From Cellulomonas wangsupingiae (lineage in GTDB: Bacteria; Actinomycetota; Actinomycetes; Actinomycetales; Cellulomonadaceae): 64,000 bases of DNA. Shown here one piece after another: positions 44,362 to 52,250 of this stretch (the first letter of the stretch is position 1; each line of letters opens with the position of its first letter). The notes under the pieces were generated by a model. The model did no database searches and was not told the DNA's origin. It was given only the letters and a program-made list of their open reading frames with translations. The DNA lies in NCBI RefSeq assembly GCF_024508275.1, contig NZ_CP101989.1, forward strand, positions 1,240,001 to 1,304,000, written 5' to 3'. Both the position numbers and the translations under genes were made by a program.

Positions 44362-45177
44362 TCACGAGGCGTCCCACAGCAGCCGGTAGTAGGCGATGCG
44401 CTCGGCGTCGGGCTCGACCCCGTACGCGGCGTAGACGTGACCGTCGTAGCCGGGCCCGTAGTTCCACTCCGTGCTCCACGCGGCGACCGCCAGGTCCGCC
44501 CAGCGGTCCGCGACGCCGAGCCGACCGAGGTCGACGTGGGCGGCCCACGTGCCGTCGTCGCCGATGAGCGTGTTGGGGGCGCACGCGTCACCGTGGCACA
44601 CCACGAGCTCGTCGGCCGGGGGCGGCTCGAGCAGGCGCGCGCGTGCCTCGTCGGCGCTCAGGGCCCGGTGCTCGGGCGACCAGGCCGCCGGGGTGTCCCC
44701 GGCGGCGAGGTGCTCCAGGGCGCGCTCGACGCGGGAGCGTGCGGACCAGTCGAACGGGCAGTCGCCCACCGGCAGGGCGTCGTGCAGCGCGCGCAGGCCG
44801 GCGCCGATCGCCGTGGCGGCCTCGGCCGGGCGGTGCGACCACGGGGGGACCACCGCGCTGCGGGCGTCCACGGCGGCGGTCACGAGCCAGGTCCCGTCGT
44901 CGTCGGCACCCAGGCCGAGCACCTCGGGCACGGGGGTGAACGGCGCCGCCCAGGCCAGCCGGCGCGCCTCGGCCGCGAGGTCGAGCCCGGGGACGTCCAC
45001 AGGGACCCACTTGACGTACCGGCCCCGCCCCACGCGGAACGTCACGCCGCCGAGCTGGTTGCGCCACACCGCCTCGACGGGCGAGCCGCCGGCGAGCGCC
45101 GCGACGGCCGGCGGGACGGGCACGTGGTCCCGCGGGATCTCGGGGGGGACGATGTGCTCGGTGGCGGCGTCGGACAC
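44362..45177 (-). CDS. APH(3')-like aminoglycoside phosphotransferase family kinase
   Basis: A 271-residue small-molecule kinase. The catalytic loop is VVCHGDACAPNTLI (HGDxxxPN) and the metal-binding segment is HVDLGRLGVADRWADLAVA, both almost as in true APH(3') enzymes. An N-terminal lobe with VTFRVGRGRYVKWVP supplies the ATP lysine. Chromosomal actinobacterial homologues are often of unknown substrate, so aminoglycoside phosphorylation is plausible but not established. ATG at 45177. It lies 46 bp upstream of the helicase gene on the same strand and may be co-transcribed. Confidence 0.88.
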   Translation of the reverse strand: MSDAATEHIVPPEIPRDHVPVPPAVAALAGGSPVEAVWRNQLGGVTFRVGRGRYVKWVPVDVPGLDLAAEARRLAWAAPFTPVPEVLGLGADDDGTWLVTAAVDARSAVVPPWSHRPAEAATAIGAGLRALHDALPVGDCPFDWSARSRVERALEHLAAGDTPAAWSPEHRALSADEARARLLEPPPADELVVCHGDACAPNTLIGDDGTWAAHVDLGRLGVADRWADLAVAAWSTEWNYGPGYDGHVYAAYGVEPDAERIAYYRLLWDAS

Positions 45178-45320
45178 GGGCAGATCCTCTCACCCGGCTC
45201 CGGCGCCGGGGCCGCCCCGCGGGCGCGTGGGTGCGTCCGGGCCGCGCGACCATCCGGGCGGAAGTGTCCGGATCGTCGGGTACGGTGCCTGACCTGCGGT
45301 TGTGTGACGTAGATGGACCA

Positions 45321-45349
45321 TTACGCACCCGTAACCTACGCACGCGTAA
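45321..45349. promoter_or_regulatory. Tandem inverted repeats upstream of the acyl-CoA ligase gene
   Basis: Two copies of an inverted repeat, ttacg-N4-cgtaa (45321-45334) and ctacg-N4-cgtaa (45336-45349), lie 15 bp apart start to start, 15 bp before the ATG of the acyl-CoA ligase. The spacing and symmetry suggest cooperative binding by a dimeric repressor such as a TetR-type fatty-acid regulator. No regulator gene is next to it. Confidence 0.6.
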
Positions 45350-45363
45350 GTTACGATCAGGTC

Positions 45364-47049
45364 ATGACGACACCCTCTTCCGAGCACACGGACCTTCCTG
45401 CGGCCTGGCCGCACGGTGTCCCGCGCGACGTCGAGATCCCCGACGAGCCGCTCACCGCGCTCCTCGACCGCGCCGTGCGGGACCACGCCGACCGCGTCGC
45501 CGTCGACTTCCTCGGCCGCGCGACCACGTACCGGCAGCTCGCCGACCTGGTCGACCGCGGTGCGCGCGTGCTGCACGAGCTCGGGGTGGGCGCGGGCGAC
45601 CGCGTCGCGCTCGTCATGCCGAACTGCACGGCGCACGTCGTCGCGTTCTGGGCCACGCTGCGGCTCGGCGCCGTCGTCGTCGAGCACAACCCGACGTACA
45701 CGGCCGAGGAGCTGGCCCACCAGCTCGCCGACTCCGGTGCGACGGTCGCCCTCGTCTGGGAGCAGGCCGTCCCGCGGGTGCTCGAGGCCAAGGACCGCAC
45801 CGACCTGCGGCACGTCGTCGCCGTGGACCTCTCGGCCGACCTGCCGCGCACGTCCCGCTGGGCGCTGAAGCTGCCCGTCGCCAAGGCGCGCGAGACCCGA
45901 GCGGCCATGCGCGGGCCCGTGCCCGCCGACGTCCCGCACTGGGACCGCCTCGTGCGGGCGGCCGTGCCGTACCTCGTGCCGACCCGTCCCTCCTCCGGTG
46001 ACGTCGCGCTGCTGCAGTACACCGGCGGCACCACCGGCACGCCCAAGGCGGCCGTGCTGACCCACCGCAACCTCGTGGCGAACTCGCTGCAGGGCACGAC
46101 GTGGACCCAGGCCGCCCCCGGCACCGAGGTCGTCTACGCGGTCCTGCCGTTCTTCCACGCGTTCGGCCTGACCCTGTGCCTCGTGTACTCGGTCCGCATC
46201 GCCGCGACGATCGTCGTGCTGCCGTCGTTCGACCCGGAGCGCGTCCTCGCGGCCCAGCGTCGCCGCCCCGGCACGTTCCTGCCCGCCGTGCCGCCCATGC
46301 TCGAGCGCCTCGCGGTCGCCGCCGAGAAGGCCGGCGCCGACCTCACGTCGTTCCGGTACTCGATCAGCGGCGCCATGGCCCTGCCGCGGGCGACCGCCGA
46401 GCGCTGGGAGCGGGTCACGGGCGGCATCGTGGCCGAGGGGTACGGGATGACCGAGACGTCGCCCGTCGCGCTCGGCAACCCCCTGAGCAAGGACCGCCGG
46501 CCGGGCTCGCTCGGCCTGCCCTTCCCGTCGACGCGTGTGCGCATCGTCGACCAGGACGACCCGACGCGCGACGTCGCGCCGGGCGAGCAGGGCGAGCTCC
46601 TCATCTCCGGCCCGCAGGTCTTCCAGGGCTACTGGAAGCGCCCGGAGGAGACGGCGCACCAGCTGCTCGAAGGTGGCTGGCTGCGCACCGGTGACGTCGT
46701 GCGCATGGAGGACGACGGGATGATCGTCCTCCTGGACCGCATGAAGGAGATGATCGTCACCGGCGGCTTCAAGGTGTACCCCTCGCAGGTCGAGGACCAC
46801 CTGCGCGGCATGCCGGGCGTGCGCGACGTCGCCGTGGTCGGCGAGCCCGCGGGCGACATGGGCGAGCACGTCGTCGCGGCCGTCGTGCTGGACGACGACG
46901 CGCGAGGTGTCGACCTGGCGTCGGTGCGCGAGTGGTGCGAGACCCGGCTGGCCCGGTACGCGCTGCCCCGCCGGCTCGTCGTGCTCAAGGACCTGCCGCG
47001 CTCGCAGGTGGGCAAGGTGCTGCGTCGCGTCGTGCGCGACGAGCTCTGA
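45364..47049 (+). CDS. Long-chain fatty-acid--CoA ligase family protein
   Basis: A 561-residue acyl-adenylating enzyme (ANL superfamily). The P-loop-like motif YTGGTTGTPKAAVLTHRN is near residues 219-236; further motifs are VAEGYGMTETSP, GWLRTGDVV, and KEMIVTGGFKVYPSQVE with the hinge, then the catalytic lysine near the C-terminus (SQVGKVLRR). It activates a fatty or similar carboxylic acid with ATP and CoA. ATG at 45364 is preferred to 45313 because the upstream stretch is occupied by tandem inverted repeats. Monocistronic; divergent from the APH gene. Confidence 0.9.
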   Translation: MTTPSSEHTDLPAAWPHGVPRDVEIPDEPLTALLDRAVRDHADRVAVDFLGRATTYRQLADLVDRGARVLHELGVGAGDRVALVMPNCTAHVVAFWATLRLGAVVVEHNPTYTAEELAHQLADSGATVALVWEQAVPRVLEAKDRTDLRHVVAVDLSADLPRTSRWALKLPVAKARETRAAMRGPVPADVPHWDRLVRAAVPYLVPTRPSSGDVALLQYTGGTTGTPKAAVLTHRNLVANSLQGTTWTQAAPGTEVVYAVLPFFHAFGLTLCLVYSVRIAATIVVLPSFDPERVLAAQRRRPGTFLPAVPPMLERLAVAAEKAGADLTSFRYSISGAMALPRATAERWERVTGGIVAEGYGMTETSPVALGNPLSKDRRPGSLGLPFPSTRVRIVDQDDPTRDVAPGEQGELLISGPQVFQGYWKRPEETAHQLLEGGWLRTGDVVRMEDDGMIVLLDRMKEMIVTGGFKVYPSQVEDHLRGMPGVRDVAVVGEPAGDMGEHVVAAVVLDDDARGVDLASVREWCETRLARYALPRRLVVLKDLPRSQVGKVLRRVVRDEL

Positions 47050-47074
47050 CGAGGCCTGACAGAGACGCGACCTC

Positions 47075-47245
47075 GTGGCACGCGCGGAGCGCGGCGAGGA
47101 GGTCGTGATCGCGCGCGCCGGACGCCCCGCCGTCCGGCTCGTTCCTGTGGCGACGCGCGAGCGCACGTTCGGCACGATGCGCCTGACCGTCCCCGACGAG
47201 TTCTTCGAGCCGCTCGCCGAGGACGAGCTGGCGGCCTGGGAGTGA
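47075..47245 (+). pseudogene. 5'-truncated Phd-type antitoxin remnant
   Basis: The frame reads DLVARAERGEEVVIARAGRP then AVRLVPV, the middle of a Phd/YefM antitoxin, and ends ELAAWE with TGA at 47243-47245. The usual N-terminal DNA-binding start (about 15 residues ending HEAKTHLS-like) is missing: an in-frame stop (47057-47059) lies just upstream and the 3' end of the acyl-CoA ligase is 30 bp away. The first usable start, GTG 47075, would give only 56 residues. It overlaps the toxin remnant by four bases, so this was once a normal pair. Confidence 0.75.
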
Positions 47246-47557
47246 CCGCCCACCTCCTGGACACGCACGTCCTGCTCTGGCTGCCCGGTGATCCCGAGCG
47301 GGTGGCGCCGGACGTGCGGACGCGTCTCGCGGATCCGGTCGTCGACCTGCTCGTCTCGGCCGCGTCGGCCCTCGAGGTCGCGACGAAGCAGCGGCTCGGC
47401 AGTCTCGGCGCAGGCGAGCTCGTCGACACGTGGGGGCGGCGGGTGGCGGAGATCGGCGCGGCTGCTGGTCGCCCGGGCGGTCGTGGAGAACGCGACGCTC
47501 GTCACGCAGGACGCCGCGATCGGTGCGTTCGGCCGGGCGCGGGTGCTGGCGTGGTGA
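47242..47557 (+). pseudogene. PIN-domain toxin with internal deletion and frameshift
   Basis: One frame gives the N-terminal half of a VapC toxin (HLLDTHVLLWLPGDPERV, then LLVSAASALEVATKQRLG). The C-terminal half (RLLVARAVVENATLVTQDAA then IGAFGRARVLAW, stop at 47555-47557) is in another frame. The join lies near 47457-47463, and the central segment that normally carries a HRDPFD-like aspartate is absent, probably about 25 codons lost with a change of frame. Read without correction, the first frame continues as unrelated sequence. The toxin should be inactive, matching its damaged antitoxin. Confidence 0.8.
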
Positions 47558-47579
47558 TGCGCGCCAGTAGCGTGTGCCC

Positions 47580-48053
47580 GTGAGCGAGACCGAGGACCAG
47601 CCGCGCGTGGAGATGTGGACCGACGGCGCCTGCAAGGGCAACCCGGGCGTCGGGGGCTGGGGCGCGTGGATGCGCTTCGGCGACCAGGAGAAGGAGCTCT
47701 GGGGCGGCGAGGCCGCGACCACCAACAACCGCATGGAGCTCACGGCCGTGATCGAAGGGCTGCGCGCCCTGCGCCGGCCGTGCCTCGTGACGCTGCACGT
47801 CGACTCGACGTACGTCATGAACGGGCTCACCAAGTGGCTGCCGGGCTGGAAGCGCAACGGCTGGCTCACGGGGGAGAAGAAGCCCGTGAAGAACAAGGAG
47901 CTGTGGCAGGCGCTCGACACCGAGGTGCAGCGCCACCACGTCACGTGGGTGTGGGTGAAGGGGCACGCGGGGGACCCGGGCAACGAGCGGGCGGACGCGC
48001 TGGCCAACCGGGGCGTGGACGACGTGCGGGCGGGGTCGACGGCCGGGCGCTGA
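47580..48053 (+). CDS. rnhA: Ribonuclease HI
   Basis: A 157-residue RNase HI that removes RNA from RNA-DNA hybrids. Catalytic acids are in [33 protein letters not shown] and [15 protein letters not shown], and the basic handle ([24 protein letters not shown]) is intact. GTG at 47580 is chosen; a GTG two codons earlier is possible. It begins just after the broken toxin gene. Convergent with the oxidoreductase operon downstream. Confidence 0.95.
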   Translation: MSETEDQPRVEMWTDGACKGNPGVGGWGAWMRFGDQEKELWGGEAATTNNRMELTAVIEGLRALRRPCLVTLHVDSTYVMNGLTKWLPGWKRNGWLTGEKKPVKNKELWQALDTEVQRHHVTWVWVKGHAGDPGNERADALANRGVDDVRAGSTAGR

Positions 48054-48080
48054 CGCACCGGCGCGCCGACCCCGGCGGCG

Positions 48081-49253
48081 TCAGCCCTCGACGGGCGTCC
48101 ACCGTGCGTCGTCGGCCGCGGACCGCTCGACGGCGTCCAGCACCCGCTGCACCTGCAGGCCGTCCGCGAACGTGGGTGCCGGGTGCGCGCCCGCCGCGAT
48201 GCCCTCGACGAGGTCGACGACCTGGTGGGTGAACGCGTGCTCGTAGCCCAGGCCGTGGCCGGTGGGCCACCAGCTGCCCGTGTACGGGTGCTCGGGCTCG
48301 GTGACGTACACCCGCCGGAACCCCTGCAGGCCCGCGGGGTCGTGCGCGTCGTACACGTGCAGGACGTTCATGTCCTCGAAGTCGAACGCGAGCGACCCGT
48401 CCGTGCCGTTGATCTCGACGCGGATGGCGTTGCGCCGGCCGAGCGCGAAGCGCGTCGCCTCGAACAGCGCAAGCCCGCCGCCGGACAGCCGCGACGTGAA
48501 CACCGCGGCGTCGTCGACCGTCACCGGGCCGGTCGCGCCGCCGGCGTCCCCGACGCCCGACAGCCCGTCGAACGACGACGCCACCGGGCGCTCCTCGACG
48601 AACGTCGCGAGCTGCGCCGACACACCGGTCAGGTGCTCGCCGGTGATGAACTGCACGAGGTCGATCACGTGCGCACCGATGTCCCCGAGGGAGCCCGACC
48701 CGGCCTTCGCCTTGTCGAGGCGCCACGACAGCGGCGTCGCGGGGTCGGAGAGCCAGTCCTGCAGGTACAGGCCGCGTGCGTGCCGCACCGTGCCGATGCG
48801 GCCCTCGGCGACGAGCCGGCGTGCCAGCGCGATCGCCGGGACCCGGCGGTAGGAGTAGCCGACCATCGCCACCTGGTCCGGTGCCGCCTGCGCGGCCGCC
48901 ACCATCGCCTCGGCCTCGGCCACGGAGTTGGCCAGCGGCTTCTCGCACAGCACGTGCTTGCCGGCCTGCAGCGCCGCGATCGCGATCTCGGCGTGCGTGT
49001 CGCCCGGGGTGCAGATGTCGACGAGGTCGACGTCGTCACGGGCGAGCAGCTCGCGCCAGTCGGTGGTCGACGTGCGCCAGCCGAGGCGCTCCGCGGCGGC
49101 GGCCGTGCGCTGCGCGTCCCGCCCGGCGACCACGGCGAGGTCGGGACGCAGCGGCAGGTCGAAGAACCGGGGTGCGGTCTGCCAGGCGTGCGAGTGGGCC
49201 AGACCCATGAACGCGTGGCCGACCATGCCGACGCCGAGCCGCGGCGCGGTCAC
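48081..49253 (-). CDS. Gfo/Idh/MocA-family oxidoreductase
   Basis: A 390-residue NAD(P)-dependent sugar or inositol dehydrogenase. The N-terminal Rossmann fold begins LGVGMVGHAFMGLAHSHAW; the EKP motif HVLCEKPLANS marks the family, and the C-terminal domain has LGDIGAHVIDLVQFITGEHL with the catalytic histidine. GTG start at 49253 overlaps the preceding Gfo/Idh/MocA stop by four bases. Third gene of the operon ThuA - oxidoreductase - oxidoreductase. A sugar substrate is likely; identity unknown. Confidence 0.92.
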   Translation of the reverse strand: MTAPRLGVGMVGHAFMGLAHSHAWQTAPRFFDLPLRPDLAVVAGRDAQRTAAAAERLGWRTSTTDWRELLARDDVDLVDICTPGDTHAEIAIAALQAGKHVLCEKPLANSVAEAEAMVAAAQAAPDQVAMVGYSYRRVPAIALARRLVAEGRIGTVRHARGLYLQDWLSDPATPLSWRLDKAKAGSGSLGDIGAHVIDLVQFITGEHLTGVSAQLATFVEERPVASSFDGLSGVGDAGGATGPVTVDDAAVFTSRLSGGGLALFEATRFALGRRNAIRVEINGTDGSLAFDFEDMNVLHVYDAHDPAGLQGFRRVYVTEPEHPYTGSWWPTGHGLGYEHAFTHQVVDLVEGIAAGAHPAPTFADGLQVQRVLDAVERSAADDARWTPVEG

Positions 49254-50386
49254 GAGGCGGCCCGGGTGCGCGGGGCGGACGGGGCCATGTCGGGTCTCCC
49301 GGGGGTCGTGAGGTCGGCGAGCGGGACGAGCGGCGGGACCTCGCACGTGCTGGTGACCTCCAGCCTGGTGCGCTCGTCGGCGGCGCGCAGGACGGTCTCC
49401 ATCGTGTCGAGCACGTGCAGGGCGACGTCGGCGGCCGCGCGCGTGGTGCGGCGGTCCGCGCTGCGGGCGGCGTCGACGAGCCCGGCCCCGCGCCCGGCGT
49501 TCACGTACCCGGCCGACGGCGGCAGGGTCCGCCACTCGCCTCCGCGGGCGTGGACGCGCACGTCCCCCTCGAAGCGGTTGGGGTCGGGGACGAGCAGGGA
49601 GCCCTCCTCGCCGTGCACCTCGATCGGGCGGGCGAGGGACGCGGGGGCGTCGAAGCTCATGAGCAGCGTCGTGACGGCCCCGGACGCGTGCTCGACGAGC
49701 GCGGTCACGTGCGTCGCGACGTCGACGGGCACGAGCTCGCCGGCGCGCGGGCCCTGACCGATCGTGCGGTGCGAGCGCGGCCGGGTGGCCACGCCCTGGA
49801 CCGCGGTGACCGGGCCGAGCAGGTGCACGAGCGTCGTCAGGTAGTACGGGCCCATGTCGAGCAGCGGCCCACCGCCCGGCGCGTAGTAGAAGTCCGGCTG
49901 CGGGTGCCAGGCCTCGTGACCGCCGCAGGCCATCGTGGCCGTCGCGGCGACCGGGCGGCCGATGGCGCCGGACTCGACGGCGGCTCGGGCGGTCTGGACG
50001 CCCGTGCCGAGCACGGTGTCCGGCGCGCCCCCGAGGGCGACGCCGGCCGCGGCGGCGGCGTCCACCACCCGCTGCGCGTCCGCGACGGTCGCGCAGAACG
50101 GCTTCTCGTTGTAGACGGACCGGCCGTGCGCGACCGCCGCGAGGGCGACCTCCTCGTGCGCGGCGGGCGTCGTCAGGTCCAGGACCCACTCGACGTCGTC
50201 GTGCGCGAGCAGGTCCGGCAGGTCGAGCGCCCGGACGCCGTGCTGCGCGGCCGTCGCGTCGGCGCGCGCGCGGTCGAGGTCCGCGACGGCGACGATCTCC
50301 AGGTCGGGCGTCGTCGCGGCCGTCGTGAGGTAGGCGTTCGAGATGACGCCGCAGCCGACGACACCGACCCTCAACGGCTCGCCCAC
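49250..50386 (-). CDS. Gfo/Idh/MocA-family oxidoreductase (second copy)
   Basis: A 378-residue dehydrogenase with Rossmann start LRVGVVGCGVISNAYLTTAA, the family motif SVYNEKPFCATV and the C-terminal GGGPLLDMGPYYLTTLVHLLG. It is only distantly similar to its neighbour. GTG at 50386 is chosen; it lies inside the last codons of the ThuA gene (16-bp overlap) with a GAGAGGAG ribosome binding site eight bases upstream. Together the ThuA and two oxidoreductase genes look like a sugar oxidation/isomerisation pathway, probably for a keto-sugar or polyol. Confidence 0.9.
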   Translation of the reverse strand: MGEPLRVGVVGCGVISNAYLTTAATTPDLEIVAVADLDRARADATAAQHGVRALDLPDLLAHDDVEWVLDLTTPAAHEEVALAAVAHGRSVYNEKPFCATVADAQRVVDAAAAAGVALGGAPDTVLGTGVQTARAAVESGAIGRPVAATATMACGGHEAWHPQPDFYYAPGGGPLLDMGPYYLTTLVHLLGPVTAVQGVATRPRSHRTIGQGPRAGELVPVDVATHVTALVEHASGAVTTLLMSFDAPASLARPIEVHGEEGSLLVPDPNRFEGDVRVHARGGEWRTLPPSAGYVNAGRGAGLVDAARSADRRTTRAAADVALHVLDTMETVLRAADERTRLEVTSTCEVPPLVPLADLTTPGRPDMAPSAPRTRAAS

Positions 50387-51057
50387 ACCATGCTCCTCTC
50401 GATCATCGTGCGGACGCTGGGGTGCTCGAGGACGTCGAGGCTGTGGCCGGGCGTGACGACGCAGATGCGCCCCTCGCCCCACTGCCGGGTCCAGACGGCC
50501 GGGCACGTGATGGTGCGGTGCCAGGGGTGCCACGGCGGCGCCGGGTGCGTCGTGGTGGCCAGCACGTCGTTGAGGTCGTCCGTGAGCACCCAGTACTGCT
50601 CGGTCGTGAGCTCGAACGACCCGATCCCCGCGGTGACCGGGTGGTCGGCGGCGGCGGGCAGCATGTCGACCGTGTACGGCAGGTAGTTGTCGGACTGGTC
50701 GCCGTGGCACTCGTCGGGGTGCTTGGAGGGGTGGGTGGCGAACTGCCCGCCGATGAGCTGCAGGTAGTCGGAGCTGTTGCGGAACGAGTCGGCGATGCCG
50801 CCGTGCCAGCCGACCAGGCCGGTGCCGGCCGCGACGGCCTTGCGGAGCCCGGCGACGGCCGCGCCGGACGCCTCGCCCATCGTGTAGCACTGCACGACGA
50901 GGTCGACGTCGGCCATCGCGTCCTCGGCGTAGACCTCGGGGGTGTCGACGACCCGGACCGTGTGGCCCGTGGCCTCGAGATGGGGGAGGAACATGTCCGT
51001 CGCGGCGACGGGCGCGTGCCCGTCCCAGCCGCCCCGGACCACCAGAGCCTGCTTCAC
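50371..51057 (-). CDS. ThuA-domain protein
   Basis: A 228-residue ThuA-like (glutamine amidotransferase-fold) protein. It opens KQALVVRGGWDGHAPVAATD and has LVVQCYTMGEASG, GTGLVGWHGGIADSFRNSSD, FATHPSKHP and the terminal GRICVVTPGHSLDVLEHP. ThuA proteins take part in trehalose or other disaccharide use in rhizobia, often beside Gfo/Idh/MocA enzymes, as here. First gene of the operon. A 20-bp palindrome lies 30 bp upstream of its ATG (51057) and is the likely operator. Confidence 0.9.
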   Translation of the reverse strand: MKQALVVRGGWDGHAPVAATDMFLPHLEATGHTVRVVDTPEVYAEDAMADVDLVVQCYTMGEASGAAVAGLRKAVAAGTGLVGWHGGIADSFRNSSDYLQLIGGQFATHPSKHPDECHGDQSDNYLPYTVDMLPAAADHPVTAGIGSFELTTEQYWVLTDDLNDVLATTTHPAPPWHPWHRTITCPAVWTRQWGEGRICVVTPGHSLDVLEHPSVRTMIERSMVWASR

Positions 51058-51086
51058 GTGGAGCCTTCCGTGGGGATCTCGCGTCG

Positions 51087-51106
51087 GTGAGAGATCGATC
51101 TCTCAC
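51087..51106. promoter_or_regulatory. Perfect 20-bp palindromic operator before the ThuA operon
   Basis: gtgagagatc with its exact complement gatctctcac. It has the LacI-type even symmetry with central CG and shares the core GAGATCGATCTC with the palindrome at 52195-52208. The LacI gene lies between the two sites. Confidence 0.75.
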
Positions 51107-51141
51107 GACGCTACCCGCTCGCGGCTGGGACCGCCAGGACG

Positions 51142-52155
51142 TCAGACGGACTCGCGCACCGTGAGCGTCGTCGGCAGCACCACGTGCTGCGGTGCGGCGC
51201 CGGGGTCGCGCAGCAGGTCGAGCACGAGCTCCGCCGCCCGGGCCCCCAGCTCGCGCAGCGGCTGGCGCACCGACGTCAGCGGCGGCTCGCACGTCTCGGC
51301 CACCACGGTGTCGTCGAACCCGACGACCGACACGTCGTCAGGCACCCGGCGGCCGCCGGCCTCGAGCACCCGCAGCGCACCCAGCGCCATGAGGTCCGAG
51401 CCGGCGAAGAGCCCGTCGACGCCCGGGTCGCGCCGCAGCACGGATGCCGCGGCCGAGGCTCCCGACGACATCGAGAACGACCCGTGCGCCACGGGGCCCG
51501 GTGCCACGCCCCACGCGGCGAGCTCGTCGCGGAACCCCGCCGCGCGCGCGTCGGAAGGGGCGTACCCGGCGGGTCCCGCGATCATCGCCAGGCGGCGCCG
51601 GCCGGCCTCCAGCAAGGCCCGCGCGGCGAGTCGTCCACCCCCGTAGTGGTCACTGTCCACCGAGGTCAGGGCGTCGTCCATCGCGGCCGTCGGGCGTCCG
51701 ACGAACACCACGGGCACGGGCAGGTCGCCCAGCTCCGCGAAGAGCGGCTCGGACTCGCGCTGCAGCACCACGACCGCGGCGTCGACGTGGCCGGCGGCGA
51801 GGTAGCCGAGCAGGGGCGTGCGGTCGCGGCCGTCGTCCAGCAGCAGCACCGGCTGCACGGACCGCGCGAACAGCACGGCGGTCGCCCCGCGCAGCGGTGC
51901 GCCCACGAAGGGTCCGCCCTGCCCCTCCAGCTCGCTGCTCGGTGCGACGAGCGCGACCGAGCCCGTCGCGCCGCTGCGCAGCGCACGCGCCGCGGGGTGG
52001 GCGCGGTAGTCGAGCTCGGCCGCCGCCGCGCGCACCCGCCGGACGAGGTCGGCGGCGACGTTCGCCTGCCCGGCGAGCGCCCGCGAGGCGGTCGCGCGCG
52101 ACACGCCCGCCGCGCGTGCGACGTCGAGCAGCGTGGGACGCGCCGACGGGCTCAT
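51142..52155 (-). CDS. LacI-family transcriptional regulator
   Basis: A 337-residue LacI/GalR repressor: helix-turn-helix PTLLDVARAAGVSRATASRALAG with hinge helix DYRAHPAARALRSG, then a sugar-binding core (LLEAGRRRLAMIAGPAGYAPSD, VDGLFAGSDLMALGALRVL) ending SVVGFDDTVVAE and LTSVRQPLRELG. ATG at 52155 is chosen because the helix-turn-helix follows at once; an open frame to 52269 would run through the operator. It lies between the ThuA/oxidoreductase operon, read in the same direction, and the divergent GH127 gene. Palindromes sharing a core flank it on both sides. Confidence 0.92.
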   Translation of the reverse strand: MSPSARPTLLDVARAAGVSRATASRALAGQANVAADLVRRVRAAAAELDYRAHPAARALRSGATGSVALVAPSSELEGQGGPFVGAPLRGATAVLFARSVQPVLLLDDGRDRTPLLGYLAAGHVDAAVVVLQRESEPLFAELGDLPVPVVFVGRPTAAMDDALTSVDSDHYGGGRLAARALLEAGRRRLAMIAGPAGYAPSDARAAGFRDELAAWGVAPGPVAHGSFSMSSGASAAASVLRRDPGVDGLFAGSDLMALGALRVLEAGGRRVPDDVSVVGFDDTVVAETCEPPLTSVRQPLRELGARAAELVLDLLRDPGAAPQHVVLPTTLTVRESV

Positions 52156-52194
52156 GGGGGCATGGTGCCACGGCACCAGGCCGCCGGGGCAGGC

Positions 52195-52208
52195 GGAGAT
52201 CGATCTCC
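52195..52208. promoter_or_regulatory. 14-bp palindromic operator between LacI and GH127 genes
   Basis: ggagatc/gatctcc, a perfect palindrome 40 bp from the LacI start and 43 bp from the GH127 start. It contains the same 12-bp core GAGATCGATCTC as the palindrome at 51087-51106, so one regulator may control both units. Confidence 0.72.
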
Positions 52209-52250
52209 CCGGCACGTGACGCACCGCCTCCGGGATGTCAGGGTGGTGCC

